Part shown: piece after piece, positions 25,590 through 35,203 of the stretch
Numbering within the stretch: the first letter of the stretch is position 1
Layout: every line of letters starts with the position of its first letter
Assembly (NCBI GenBank): GCA_035627615.1
Contig: DASPLL010000025.1
Span: 1-64,000 of the forward strand
From: BRH-c25 sp035627615
GTDB taxonomy: Bacteria > Bacillota > Clostridia > Lutisporales > Lutisporaceae
Direction of reading: 5' to 3'
Length of the DNA stretch: 64,000 bases
Program-made: the position numbers and the translations under genes
Notes under the pieces: model-generated
Seen by the model: only the letters and a program-made list of their open reading frames with translations
What the model was told of the DNA's origin: nothing
Databases searched by the model: none

Positions 25590-25920
25590 AAAAGACAAAA
25601 AAATAGAAAACAAATATATAAATCTGTTTTCTTATATCCGGGGGGATATAAAACTATTTTGTTGAGATACACTTATTTTATACTATTTTGACAGATTATA
25701 GTATAAGGAGGAGGCCTTATATTAGTAGGACCAAAGTCCTTATTTGGAAATAGTCACATTGGGCCATAAGCATTACTTTCCGGAGTACTACTTCCGTACT
25801 CAACCCGACTTGTTGCGTAATGGCGGTATAAGTAGTAAAATATGTGTATGGTATGTGAATTTCAATGAAATATGGTTTTAGTATTGAAGATATATTATTA
25901 ATTTTGGGGTGGTGTATTTA
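25590..25920 (+). other. Structured leader region before walR
   Basis: Just after the metalloprotease come two hairpins: AGAAAACA/TGTTTTCT (about 25605-25632) and TATATCC/GGATATA (about 25633-25650), the first perhaps a terminator. Further on are GGAC CAAA GTCC (about 25729-25740) and GAGTAC...GTACTC (about 25783-25801). TTGACA at 25688-25693 lacks a clear -10. This may be a long structured walR leader; no known riboswitch was recognised. Confidence 0.35.
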
Positions 25921-26619
25921 ATGGATAACAGAAAAATTCTTGTGGTGGATGATGAAAGACCTATAGCAGATATCATAAAGTTCAACCTGGAGAAGGAAGG
26001 CTACAAAGTATTTGTCGCAGAGGACGGCCAGCAGGCTGTGAATATGACCTACGAATATAAGCCTGACCTGATAGTCCTTGATATTATGCTTCCGGTAATG
26101 GATGGCTTTACTGTATGCAAAAAGCTGAGGGAAAATGTTAGCACTCCAATAATAATGCTCACCGCAAAAGAAGAAGAAGTGGACAAGGTACTTGGTCTGG
26201 AGCTTGGAGCGGATGATTATATGACAAAACCCTTCAGTGTAAGGGAGCTTATGGCCAGAGTAAAGGCTAATATAAGAAGAGCCAACTTCCTTAATTCCGG
26301 TATGGAAGGCAGCGGTCAGGTCATTAAGTCCGGAAATCTTATAATCGATCTTAACAGGTATGAGGTGCGTAAGGCAGACGCTGTAATTGAGCTTACCCTG
26401 AGGGAGTTTGAGCTTTTAAGATATCTGGCACTTCATGCTGAGCAGGTTTTTTCAAGAGAGACCCTGTTGGAAGAGGTCTGGGGTTATGAATACTACGGGG
26501 ACGTCAGGACTGTTGATGTAACTGTAAGAAGACTGAGAGAAAAGGTAGAGGATGATCCCAGCAATGCGAAGTATGTGCAGACAAAAAGAGGCGTAGGCTA
26601 TTACTTCAGGAGGATTTAA
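25921..26619 (+). CDS. walR: Cell-wall response regulator WalR
   Basis: 232-aa OmpR-family regulator, orthologous to WalR/YycF by sequence and neighbours. Receiver ILVVDDERPIADII with phospho-Asp in VLDIMLPVMDG, Lys in MTKPF, and winged helix LTLREFELLRYL...TVDVTVRRLREKVE. The start is ATG 25921, six bases after GGGGTGGTG; the longer frame begins at GTG 25909 within that site. In Bacilli WalRK controls autolysins and is essential. First gene of the walRK operon. Confidence 0.93.
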   Translation: MDNRKILVVDDERPIADIIKFNLEKEGYKVFVAEDGQQAVNMTYEYKPDLIVLDIMLPVMDGFTVCKKLRENVSTPIIMLTAKEEEVDKVLGLELGADDYMTKPFSVRELMARVKANIRRANFLNSGMEGSGQVIKSGNLIIDLNRYEVRKADAVIELTLREFELLRYLALHAEQVFSRETLLEEVWGYEYYGDVRTVDVTVRRLREKVEDDPSNAKYVQTKRGVGYYFRRI

Positions 26620-26623
26620 TTAA

Positions 26624-28387
26624 ATGTTGAGAAGCATCCAATGGAAGCTCGTAATAATATCCTTCCTGTTGGTATGGCTTGCTATGTCTATTGTAGGTGT
26701 ATTTATCACAGAAGCCATAAAAAATGAGCAAATAGACACTATGACGGAGACTATTATAGCAAGAGGTAATTATCTGGCTGACAATCTGAAGGATAAGACG
26801 GTAGGAGCACCTAATATTCAGGACATTGTATCGAACTGGTTTGTTGGTCAGGGAAGGCAGGTAAGGTCGGTATATGTATATGAGAACGGGGACTTCATAG
26901 CCAGCCAGAAGAATTATGAAGGGGCTATCGATGATTATGACCGTCTAGGCCTTATGATAGTGGAGGATGCAATAAAACTGAATATGGAAGTAGTGTATCC
27001 TGATGAAAACAACATATATCTCAAGCGCATTGCCGTACCTATAATTTTCGAAGATGATAATGTAATAGGCGCAATATATATCAGTGCAGATCTGTCCAGT
27101 GTTGAAGAGAATATACAGAGTATAAGGAGAATACTTACAAGTGCGACTATTTGGGCACTCTGTATAACTGCGCTCCTGGGCAACCTGCTCTCAAAGACCT
27201 TTACCGGACCTATAAAGGAAGTAACCTCCAAAGCCGAAAGGCTGGCGAAAGGAGATTATGGGCAGGTAATAGCCGTAAAATCCAGGGATGAGGTAGGACA
27301 ATTGACAGAAATGTTCAACTATCTTACTGTGAGACTGAAGAGCACTTTGGATGAAATGTACCGGGAGAAGAACAAGGTTGAAGCAATCCTGACCAATATG
27401 ACAGATGGTATTATTGCTGTAAATTCCGAAGGAACAGTTATACATGCGAATCCTGCGGCTTATAGTATTTTTAATATAAGCAAGCAGGACCTGTACAACC
27501 GGAAATTTGATGATGCTGCACAGAAACTGAATCTGGGAATAACCTTCAATGATATACTTAATGATAGTGAGAAGAACTTTAATATTTTAAGCATAAACAA
27601 TCTTATAATAAAAGTCAGCGTGGTGCAGATAAAAAATGAGCACAATGAAACTGAAGGGGCTATGCTGGTACTTCAGGATGTAACTGAACAGGAAAAGCTG
27701 GATAAGATGCGCAAGGAATTTGTAGCCAATGTTTCCCATGAGCTGCGCACCCCGCTTACGACAATCAAAAGCTACACAGAAACCCTTCTTGACGGTGCGT
27801 TGGATAGCAAAGAGTATACTGTGAATTTTCTACAGGTCATTAACAGTGAGTCAGAAAGAATGACGAGGCTGGTAAAGGATCTGCTGCAGCTGTCCAAGCT
27901 TGATTATGACAAGATGGAATGGAACATGAAAAGACTGAATATACTGAATATAACAAGAGACTGCGTAGTAAAAATGGAAATGGCGGCCAAACAGAAAAAC
28001 CAATCTCTATCCTTCGAGGCTCCTGAAGAACTCTGTGAGATAAACGGAGATAAGGATAGGATAGAACAGGTTATAATAAACATTATAAGTAATGCTATAA
28101 AATATACGCCGGAAAACGGAAGTATAGGGGTGACGGCAGGTATGCAGGAAAATAATGTGGAGATAAGAATAACCGATACGGGTATGGGTATTCCAAAGGA
28201 AGACTTGCCAAGGCTTTTTGAAAGGTTTTACAGGGTTGATAAAGCCCGCTCAAGGGCAATGGGAGGCACCGGCTTAGGCCTTTCAATAGCCAGGAACATA
28301 GTGGAAGCACATAAAGGCTCAATCAGAATAGAAAGTGAATATGGAAAAGGCACTGAAGTAATAATTGACTTCCCTTGTGAATCCTAG
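26624..28387 (+). CDS. walK: Cell-wall sensor kinase WalK
   Basis: 587-aa kinase with two transmembrane helices (about 8-30 and 170-190) around an extracellular sensor, then HAMP (about 190-245), PAS (about 255-345), HisKA (NVSHELRTPLTTIKSY) and HATPase (NIISNAIKYTPENG, GTGLGLSIARNIV). WalK in B. subtilis has the same order. Starts four bases after walR with AGGAGG inside walR. Its TAG stop lies within the CTAG end of a repeat element, so the C-terminus may have been set by that insertion. Confidence 0.93.
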   Translation: MLRSIQWKLVIISFLLVWLAMSIVGVFITEAIKNEQIDTMTETIIARGNYLADNLKDKTVGAPNIQDIVSNWFVGQGRQVRSVYVYENGDFIASQKNYEGAIDDYDRLGLMIVEDAIKLNMEVVYPDENNIYLKRIAVPIIFEDDNVIGAIYISADLSSVEENIQSIRRILTSATIWALCITALLGNLLSKTFTGPIKEVTSKAERLAKGDYGQVIAVKSRDEVGQLTEMFNYLTVRLKSTLDEMYREKNKVEAILTNMTDGIIAVNSEGTVIHANPAAYSIFNISKQDLYNRKFDDAAQKLNLGITFNDILNDSEKNFNILSINNLIIKVSVVQIKNEHNETEGAMLVLQDVTEQEKLDKMRKEFVANVSHELRTPLTTIKSYTETLLDGALDSKEYTVNFLQVINSESERMTRLVKDLLQLSKLDYDKMEWNMKRLNILNITRDCVVKMEMAAKQKNQSLSFEAPEELCEINGDKDRIEQVIINIISNAIKYTPENGSIGVTAGMQENNVEIRITDTGMGIPKEDLPRLFERFYRVDKARSRAMGGTGLGLSIARNIVEAHKGSIRIESEYGKGTEVIIDFPCES

Positions 28388-28492
28388 TGCCTCGTAACGT
28401 ATATCCCTTCTTGAGCATGCGAGGCACTGAATCAATGTTGTGATTATTAACACTATGAAAGACAAGAAAGTTGTTGTGTTAATAATCACTAG
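28384..28492 (+). repeat. CTAG-ended two-hairpin element, reference copy
   Basis: 109 bp with CTAG at both ends (CTAGTGCCTCG ... ATCACTAG). Hairpin I GTGCCTCG/CGAGGCAC; hairpin II GTGATTATTAACAC/GTGTTAATAATCAC with loop TATGAAAGACAAGAAAGTT. It begins within the walK stop codon and codes for nothing. Confidence 0.85.
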
Positions 28493-28643
28493 AATATACT
28501 GAAGGTTATGGCGGAATTATTATATTAATGTAAAATAAGCTTAATTAGTCTGTAATAATGCTGTAATATATCTTTTGTATAATAATACTAAGGATTTGTA
28601 TGGATAATAGGGTAATTAATTCAAAGCCACAGGGGGAATTCTC

Positions 28644-29183
28644 ATGTTCAAGAAGGTGCTGATAACAGCAGCCATAGCCACAGCAGTCTTTGCAGCAGGT
28701 TCGGCAGTATACGCACAATCAGATGCAAGCTATGTTAAGTACGGAAAGGATACTGCTCCGGTATTTGATCTGCAATCAGATAAAGATGAATCAAAAACCT
28801 TTGAAAAGGAATATATTATTTCCGGCAATGCAGAGGAAGGTACGGAAGTAACCTTTGATCTGTATTGGTTCGGTACAGAGGACGATAAGAGCATTATAGT
28901 AAAGAAGAAGCCCTCCGAGGATTCCGAGGAAGAAGGGATATGGATTTTGCAGCAGAGCGAAGAGTTTACCGTAGGAGCATCCGGAATTTTTGCAGAATCA
29001 GTGGACTTGAACCTGGGGAAAAACAAAATAGTGCTTTTCATTACCGATAAAAATGGAAACACAGATGAAAGAACATTGGAAGTAGAGCGTTTTTTAGAGA
29101 AAGAGGCAAGTGAGGAAGTCAACGGGAATAATTTGAACAAAGTTAAAGAGGATCTATCAAACAAAGTAAATACGAATGAATAG
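28644..29183 (+). CDS. Secreted acidic protein, unknown
   Basis: 179 aa with a clear signal peptide (AIATAVFAAGSAVYAQ, cleavage near residue 24). The mature part is acidic and beta-rich (EKEYIISGNAEEGTEVTFDL, ...LNLGKNKIVLFITDKNGNTDERTLEV), resembling a bacterial Ig-like fold. A low-complexity tail follows. I do not recognise the family. It lies between walK and yycH, so it may belong to the Wal regulon. GGGGGA precedes the ATG. Confidence 0.7.
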   Translation: MFKKVLITAAIATAVFAAGSAVYAQSDASYVKYGKDTAPVFDLQSDKDESKTFEKEYIISGNAEEGTEVTFDLYWFGTEDDKSIIVKKKPSEDSEEEGIWILQQSEEFTVGASGIFAESVDLNLGKNKIVLFITDKNGNTDERTLEVERFLEKEASEEVNGNNLNKVKEDLSNKVNTNE

Positions 29184-29252
29184 GAAAAGCTTAACCAAAA
29201 TCCTTATATAGCTTTTTCCGGAATGTATAATAGTAGCATATAGGTGATTATA

Positions 29253-30665
29253 TTGAACCGTGAACGATTTAAATCAGTATCCTTATTATTTCTTGTCATA
29301 TTAAGTTTTATATTGACTACCCGAATATGGTTTTACACTTCCATTGAGGGTATTTTTATTATGTCTGAAAATAAATCTAAAAAACCTGATTTTAATGCAG
29401 AATATGATAAGTCTGATTTGTTGAAGCCACACAAGCTGATAGTGAGCTTTGGCGAAAGAAGCACAATTCAATACGACAACGAGGAGAACAGTGAAACGTA
29501 CAACAGGATATTCAAGGAGGCCAAGAGGCTGGTCCGGACTGCCATACTTGTAAATACCAGGGAGGTTGTGCGGAAGGTTCCTGTGGAAGAACTTAACAGA
29601 ATAAGGAATGCAAGGGGAGTAAGCTTTATCTTCAACATGCCTTTGGAAACTGATGCAGTCTATAAGCTTATGAATATAAGCAGCGGCGCCGATATTGGCA
29701 TCAAGAGCATAGACGAGATAATTGTCGCCCAAAGCATGAACAGAGTATATCTTTATGACACCGTGCAGAGCATACTTTATGAGTTCAGGACAGAGGGAAT
29801 ACAGAACAATATGGATTATATCATTACTAATCTTGAAAAGCAGTCAACAGTGTCATGCCTGTATCTTAACAGGCTGCAGCCCGGATTATTCAGCAAGAAC
29901 GCAGTAGTGCCCACAAAGATCGGAACAAAAGGCCTTCCTGTATTGTCCGGGGAGAAAGAGCTGACAGTAGAGGATGAAATACCTGAGAGTATAGCAGACT
30001 TTTTTAATAATGAAATATCTTCCCTCAGCATTATAAAGAATATGGACGGTACATTGGTTTATACAGACAGGGAGAACCGGGTGGTCAAGCTATATACAAA
30101 CGGTATGCTTGAGTATGTCAATTATGATCTGCAGTCAGCAGACAGCAGTAAGATCAATGCCAGGAGTGCCATAGATATAAGTACTGAATTTGTAAGCAAT
30201 CATTTTGGATTTCCTGAAAATAGCAGCTACATATCTGATATAATTAAGAGTATGAGAGGCGATAAGTATATAATCAGATACAGATATGCCTATGAGGGAC
30301 TGCCTATAGTGTTAGCCTCAGGTATGAGCAGTGACACTATAGAAGTGGAAATTGTAGGTGATAAAGTCAAAAGATATAAAAGATATATCAGAAAACTAAC
30401 CCAGGAGCTGGAATATAAGCAGGTGCTGGATATCATAGATGTGCTTAACATACTGCTGGACAAGAAAGTAGAAGAACTCAGCGGTGAGAAGATCAACAAG
30501 GTAAACGATATATACCTGGCTTATTATGAAAGAAACAGTCAAAACAGTATAACATACGTGCCGGTCTGGGTTGCAGATGTCACTGTTGAGCGGCTTGGAA
30601 ACGGTACTGTTCTCAACCAGAGGTATATAATTGATGCAGAGACTGGAATCATACTGGATAAGTAG
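29253..30665 (+). CDS. yycH: WalK regulator YycH-like protein
   Basis: 470-aa protein with one N-terminal transmembrane helix (about 9-30) and a large extracytoplasmic part, as in YycH, which with YycI restrains WalK in Bacilli. Similarity is judged from architecture, length and the walRK-yycH-yycI order. Preferred start TTG 29253, six bases after AGGTG; the in-frame GTG at 29244 lies within that site. No catalytic motif is seen. It is separated from walK by an extra secreted-protein gene. Confidence 0.78.
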   Translation: MNRERFKSVSLLFLVILSFILTTRIWFYTSIEGIFIMSENKSKKPDFNAEYDKSDLLKPHKLIVSFGERSTIQYDNEENSETYNRIFKEAKRLVRTAILVNTREVVRKVPVEELNRIRNARGVSFIFNMPLETDAVYKLMNISSGADIGIKSIDEIIVAQSMNRVYLYDTVQSILYEFRTEGIQNNMDYIITNLEKQSTVSCLYLNRLQPGLFSKNAVVPTKIGTKGLPVLSGEKELTVEDEIPESIADFFNNEISSLSIIKNMDGTLVYTDRENRVVKLYTNGMLEYVNYDLQSADSSKINARSAIDISTEFVSNHFGFPENSSYISDIIKSMRGDKYIIRYRYAYEGLPIVLASGMSSDTIEVEIVGDKVKRYKRYIRKLTQELEYKQVLDIIDVLNILLDKKVEELSGEKINKVNDIYLAYYERNSQNSITYVPVWVADVTVERLGNGTVLNQRYIIDAETGIILDK

Positions 30666-30697
30666 AAGCCGACAACACCCGGGAGAGAGGTTTTAGA

Positions 30698-31579
30698 ATG
30701 GATTGGGCAAAAGCAAAGACAATTCTTATAGCTGTTTTTCTCGCAATCAACATCTTCCTGGCATATATAATTATAGGAGCCAATACCGGCAGTGTAAGCC
30801 ATGTGGACAGTGAGAGAGTAAAGCAAGCGACCGGCTATCTTGCTGAAAAGGGCATAGTTGTGAAGGGGCAGGTTCCGGAAAAGAAGTCCGATATGCCTCC
30901 AATAACAGTAAAGCAAAAGCTTTTCAGCACAGAAGACATTAAAGGGAGTTTGTTTGCTTCTGAAGAAAAGACGGTGGAATCGGTTGATGGCAGCACAGTG
31001 AAGATAAATGGGAAAAATATCGAGGTCAGCATCAGGAACAGAAGAGAGCTTTTTTATACAGACAACAGCATAAGACCGGCATCAATCATTGATGAGAAGG
31101 TATGCAGGGAAAGCATAGAAAAATTCCTCAGCAGGCTTGGTATGCAGGATGATGCAAGCATAAGGAGGGTAGGGGATCTTGAGGGCTATAAGAGGTTTAT
31201 CTACACACAATCCTTTAAAGGTGCGGCTATATATAACAGTTTAATGGAGTTTTATGTAAACAATGATGGCATACAGAGAGCAAGGGTAGTATGGTTTGAG
31301 ACGGTAAAGCAGGCTGGTAAGAGGAAAGAGGTTATATCACCGGTCATAGCAATGCTATACATGCCGGAGCATAATAACAAGAGCACTACACCCAGCAAGG
31401 AAGTATTGGATATCCAGCAGGGATATTACTTCGGAACCGGTGCAAGCGACCAGGTGGATGTTTCTGTGGTGGAGGAAGGGACGGCCTTTCCGGTGTGGAG
31501 AATAACTACAGACAGGGATATAATCTATATAAATGCATATAATGAAAAAGTTGAGGGTATAGAAAAGGCTAGGGAATAG
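30698..31579 (+). CDS. yycI: WalK regulator YycI-like protein
   Basis: 293 aa. The start MDWAKAKTILIAVFLAINIF is typical of YycI: a short cytoplasmic N-terminus, one transmembrane helix, then an extracytoplasmic YycH/YycI fold. It is predicted to act with YycH on WalK at the membrane. Begins 32 bases after yycH. The stop codon is inside a terminator, which separates it from murA. Confidence 0.85.
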   Translation: MDWAKAKTILIAVFLAINIFLAYIIIGANTGSVSHVDSERVKQATGYLAEKGIVVKGQVPEKKSDMPPITVKQKLFSTEDIKGSLFASEEKTVESVDGSTVKINGKNIEVSIRNRRELFYTDNSIRPASIIDEKVCRESIEKFLSRLGMQDDASIRRVGDLEGYKRFIYTQSFKGAAIYNSLMEFYVNNDGIQRARVVWFETVKQAGKRKEVISPVIAMLYMPEHNNKSTTPSKEVLDIQQGYYFGTGASDQVDVSVVEEGTAFPVWRITTDRDIIYINAYNEKVEGIEKARE

Positions 31580-31588
31580 CCTTTTTTT
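31564..31588 (+). terminator. Terminator overlapping yycI stop
   Basis: Stem AAAGGCTA / TAGCCTTT with a short loop, running into TTTTTTT. Confidence 0.75.
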
Positions 31589-31670
31589 GCTATATTATCA
31601 AATATAGTAAACAATGATATAATTAGAATGTTATAGTTATATACATATTTCAGAATCACAGTATTACGTC

Positions 31671-31698
31671 GTAGGGGACGTATTCCATGCGTTCCGCA
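31671..31698. repeat. GTAG-hairpin repeat, copy 2
   Basis: GTAG, stem GGGACGTA (31675-31682) / TGCGTTCC (31688-31695), loop TTCCA, then GCA. Same plan as 24366-24391 with compensating stem changes. It lies between yycI and murA. Confidence 0.5.
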
Positions 31699-31744
31699 CA
31701 AATTTGCAGTACATATTAATATTACGTAAAAAGGGGTTTGTACT

Positions 31745-33004
31745 TTGGAAGAAAAACTGATAATCAAAGGGAACAAAAAGCTTCATGGAGAATTGTGCAT
31801 AAGCGGAGCTAAAAATTCTGCTGTGGGGATTATACCGGCTGCAATATTATCAGATTCAAAATGTTTTATCAGGAATCTGCCAGATATAGATGACGTCAGA
31901 TATCTCAAGGAGCTTTTGCAGCAGGTTGGTGCGAAGGTGAATTCAGGCAATGCCGGAGAGCTTGAGATCGACAGTAAGAACATGAAAAGCTATAAGGTGG
32001 ATTTTGAAATAGCGAAGAAGATGAGAGCGTCCTACTATTTTTTAGGAGCATTTCTGGGTAAATTTAAAAAAGCCGAGGTGCCTTTCCCGGGAGGCTGCGA
32101 TATAGGAATCAGGCCTATCGATCAGCACATAAAAGGCTTTGAGGCTTTAGGAGCAAAGATAAAAGTGGAGCATGGGGTCATAAAGGCCAGGGCAGCAGAG
32201 CTTATAGGGGCACCTATATATCTGGACGTAGTGAGTGTTGGTGCTACAATAAACATAATGCTTGCAGCCTGCAAGGCAAAAGGGGTCACCACAATAGAGA
32301 ATGCAGCCAAGGAACCATACATAGTCGACATCGCCAACCTATTGAATGCAATGGGTGCAAATATAAAGGGTGCAGGTACCGATGTCATAAAGATCAAAGG
32401 AGTGGAACATCTGGGAGGCTGTGAGCATGCGATAATACCCGACATGATGGAGGCAGGGACGTACATGATTGCAGCAGCGGCTAGCAGCGGGGATGTTCTT
32501 ATAAAGAACGTAATTCCGACACATCTTGAATCTATATCTGCAAAGCTCAGAGAAATGGGTATCGAAATTGAAGAGAATGAGGATTCCATAAGAGTAAGAA
32601 CAATAGCAAGGCCAAAAGCCGTCAACATTAAGACCATACCATATCCCGGTTTTCCGACCGACCTGCAGCAGCCGATGAGCGTACTGCTTTCCATAGCAGA
32701 GGGTACGGGAATAATTACCGAGAGCATATGGGAGGGCAGGTTCAAGCATGTGGATGAGCTTAAGCGGATGGGGGCCAATATAAAGGTGGAGGGCCGTGTT
32801 GCTATAGTTGAAGGAATACATAAGCTTTCCGGATCTCCGGTTTATGCAACCGACCTGAGAGCAGGGGCGGCAATGGTAATAGCAGGCCTGGCTGCTGAAG
32901 GAGAGACAGAGATAAGCAATCTGAGGCATATAGACAGAGGCTATGAAAACCTCGTTGAGAAACTGAAAAGCATAGGGGCAGATATTGCAAGAGTCGAGAG
33001 ATAG
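31745..33004 (+). CDS. murA: UDP-GlcNAc 1-carboxyvinyltransferase
   Basis: MurA transfers enolpyruvate from PEP to UDP-GlcNAc, the first committed step of peptidoglycan synthesis. The 419-aa protein has the conserved ISGAKNSAVGIIPA start, the catalytic-loop Cys in FPGGCDIGIRPID and GFPTDLQQPM. The Cys is also the fosfomycin target. Start TTG 31745, with only a weak GGGG upstream. Located between walRK-yycHI and walJ, linking wall synthesis with wall signalling. Confidence 0.96.
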   Translation: MEEKLIIKGNKKLHGELCISGAKNSAVGIIPAAILSDSKCFIRNLPDIDDVRYLKELLQQVGAKVNSGNAGELEIDSKNMKSYKVDFEIAKKMRASYYFLGAFLGKFKKAEVPFPGGCDIGIRPIDQHIKGFEALGAKIKVEHGVIKARAAELIGAPIYLDVVSVGATINIMLAACKAKGVTTIENAAKEPYIVDIANLLNAMGANIKGAGTDVIKIKGVEHLGGCEHAIIPDMMEAGTYMIAAAASSGDVLIKNVIPTHLESISAKLREMGIEIEENEDSIRVRTIARPKAVNIKTIPYPGFPTDLQQPMSVLLSIAEGTGIITESIWEGRFKHVDELKRMGANIKVEGRVAIVEGIHKLSGSPVYATDLRAGAAMVIAGLAAEGETEISNLRHIDRGYENLVEKLKSIGADIARVER

Positions 33005-33039
33005 ATAAAGACAGATTTAATCAACGCCGGAGGAAGAAA

Positions 33040-33837
33040 ATGGGGATAAGACTTTGTTCGCTTTCAAGCGGGAGCAGCGGAAATTGTGTTTTTGTGGGGA
33101 ATGACAGCAGCGGATTGCTGGTAGATTGCGGTGTAAGCGGCAAGGAGATACTGGGCAATCTGAACAATATTGGAGTATGCTCATGTACAATAAAAGCTGT
33201 CATTGTTACTCATGAGCATTCAGATCATATCAAGAGCATAGGCATCATATCAAGAAAGCTGGACATACCTATATACGCCAACATAAATACATGGAACAGC
33301 ATGGCGGATCTGATAGGAAAAGTGAAACCGGAGAATATCAGGTATTTTGCCGTAGGAGAAGAGCTGGAAATAGCAGGGATAGGCATCAAGTCCTTCAGTA
33401 TTCCCCATGATGCGGCAGATCCTGTAGGCTTCTGCTTTTATGAAGGCAGCAGAAAAGTCAGTATAGCTACCGATCTTGGATATTTCAGCGATATGGTAAA
33501 AGAGAACATCAGCGGCTCTGATATGATCATGCTGGAGTCCAACCATGATATTGAAATGCTCAAGATGGGCAGATATCCGTATTTTCTGAAAAGAAGAATA
33601 TTGAGCGAGCATGGTCATCTTTCCAATGAAGCAGCCGGAAATGCTGTATATGAGCTGCTTCAGACAGGAGTACGCGAAGTGATGCTAGGCCACCTGAGCC
33701 AGGAAAACAACTTCCCGGAGCTTGCCTATGAGACTGTAAAGGGAATATTGGAGCAGAAGAAGGTAAAGATCAATGAGGACATCAGACTGGAGCTTGCACC
33801 AAGGAGCGGAGTCAGCAGGTGTTATTATATAAAATAA
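33040..33837 (+). CDS. walJ: WalJ/YycJ metallo-beta-lactamase-fold hydrolase
   Basis: 265-aa metallo-beta-lactamase-fold protein. Metal site VTHEHSDHIKSI (HxHxDH), later ESNHD and LSEHGHLSN. This matches WalJ/YycJ, part of the walRK locus in Bacilli, thought to be a nuclease-like hydrolase linked to wall metabolism and DNA replication control. ATG after CCGGAGGA. It follows murA by 35 bases. Confidence 0.93.
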   Translation: MGIRLCSLSSGSSGNCVFVGNDSSGLLVDCGVSGKEILGNLNNIGVCSCTIKAVIVTHEHSDHIKSIGIISRKLDIPIYANINTWNSMADLIGKVKPENIRYFAVGEELEIAGIGIKSFSIPHDAADPVGFCFYEGSRKVSIATDLGYFSDMVKENISGSDMIMLESNHDIEMLKMGRYPYFLKRRILSEHGHLSNEAAGNAVYELLQTGVREVMLGHLSQENNFPELAYETVKGILEQKKVKINEDIRLELAPRSGVSRCYYIK

Positions 33838-33925
33838 AATATATAATACAAAACATTTTGGTGGATATATTAATGTCAGAGGGATTAATTTGCATATAAT
33901 CAATTTGCCTATGGAGGATGAGGAT

Positions 33926-35203
33926 ATGGACGATCTGGATGACAGGACAAAGGAACAGCAGGAGGAAGCGGAACAAGCAGAACAAGAGATACATAAGGTC
34001 CTTGTTGAAGAAGAGAATAACAGTACGGCACAGAACATAATGAATACAATAGATACTGCTCCGGTTACTGATAGAAATGAGTACAGGAGCTATAAAAGGC
34101 CTTCGGGGCTTTCTTATCTGGCTACCGCACTGGTCGGGGCCATCATTGGAGGCCTTATTGTGGCTGTTATAGTGCCGTCTTATTTATACAACAGGCTGGC
34201 TCCAATGCTGCAGGGTGATGGTAATGTGCAGATGGGACAGCAGGTGGTTATAAAGCCTTCTGCGGAGTTGAATGTAGCAGCGGCAGTAGCGCAGAAGGTC
34301 ACTCCTTCAGTAGTGAGGATCAGTACGGTGACGGTTGAGCGGGATCTGTTCTTTGGGAAGCGGTCTTATGAAGGTGTAGGCTCGGGAGTGGTAATAGACC
34401 CAAAGGGCTATATAATTACAAATGCCCATGTGGTAGGGGAGCATCCCGAGGAGCTTACGGTATTTTTCAAGGATGGAAAAGAGCTTGATGGAAAGGTGCT
34501 CTGGAAGGACAGCCTGCTGGATCTGGCAGTTGTGAAGGTTGAAGCGGCAGGCTTGCCGGCAGCGGAACTGGGGGATTCGGACAATCTGATAGTGGGGGAG
34601 ACCAGTATAGCAATAGGCAATCCCCTTGGGATGCGTTTTGAAAGAACAGTTACCCAGGGTATAGTGTCAGGACTCAACAGGAGCATAATGGTGGAGCAGG
34701 GTTCTGTAATGGAGGACCTGATACAGACGGATGCTGCAATTAACCCCGGGAACAGCGGCGGACCACTGATAAACGGGCAGGGGCAGGTAATAGGGATAAA
34801 TACGGTAAAGGCATCGGCTGAAGGCCTGGGTTTTGCAATACCGATCAACATCACGAAGCCGATAACCCAGAAGCTGATAAAAAACGGAGAATTCATACCC
34901 ACATATATGGGAATAACCCCCCTGGACAGTGAAATGCTGGGCTACTATGCAACAGATATAGAAATCAAAAAGGGAATCTATGTTTATGATATAATGGAAG
35001 GCGCTCCGGCAGCAAGGGCAGGACTCAGGACAGGAGACGTAATAACCCATATCAATGATGCAGAGGTCAACACTCTGGTAAAGTTCAAAAGCATACTGTA
35101 CAGCATGAATCCCGACGATACCATAAGTGTGAGATACATAAAAAACAATACCGAATATACAGCAGATATAAAACTGGCAGAGATGCCGGAGGAATACAGG
35201 TAA
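33926..35203 (+). CDS. htrA: HtrA/DegP-like serine protease
   Basis: Membrane-anchored trypsin-like protease with PDZ domain (425 aa from this start). Acidic cytoplasmic N-terminus, one transmembrane helix (about 65-90), catalytic His in NAHVV, Asp in DLAVVKV and Ser in NPGNSGGPL, then a PDZ domain (about 320-420). Acts on misfolded proteins outside the membrane. ATG 33926 follows GGAGG by eight bases; an upstream TTG at 33890 with AGAGGG is also possible. It overlaps rlmH by one base (TAATG). Confidence 0.95.
   Translation: MDDLDDRTKEQQEEAEQAEQEIHKVLVEEENNSTAQNIMNTIDTAPVTDRNEYRSYKRPSGLSYLATALVGAIIGGLIVAVIVPSYLYNRLAPMLQGDGNVQMGQQVVIKPSAELNVAAAVAQKVTPSVVRISTVTVERDLFFGKRSYEGVGSGVVIDPKGYIITNAHVVGEHPEELTVFFKDGKELDGKVLWKDSLLDLAVVKVEAAGLPAAELGDSDNLIVGETSIAIGNPLGMRFERTVTQGIVSGLNRSIMVEQGSVMEDLIQTDAAINPGNSGGPLINGQGQVIGINTVKASAEGLGFAIPINITKPITQKLIKNGEFIPTYMGITPLDSEMLGYYATDIEIKKGIYVYDIMEGAPAARAGLRTGDVITHINDAEVNTLVKFKSILYSMNPDDTISVRYIKNNTEYTADIKLAEMPEEYR

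Noticed and set aside
32122..32778. Minus-strand open frame within murA
   Set aside because: Shadow of murA; composition is simply the complement of a strongly coding gene.
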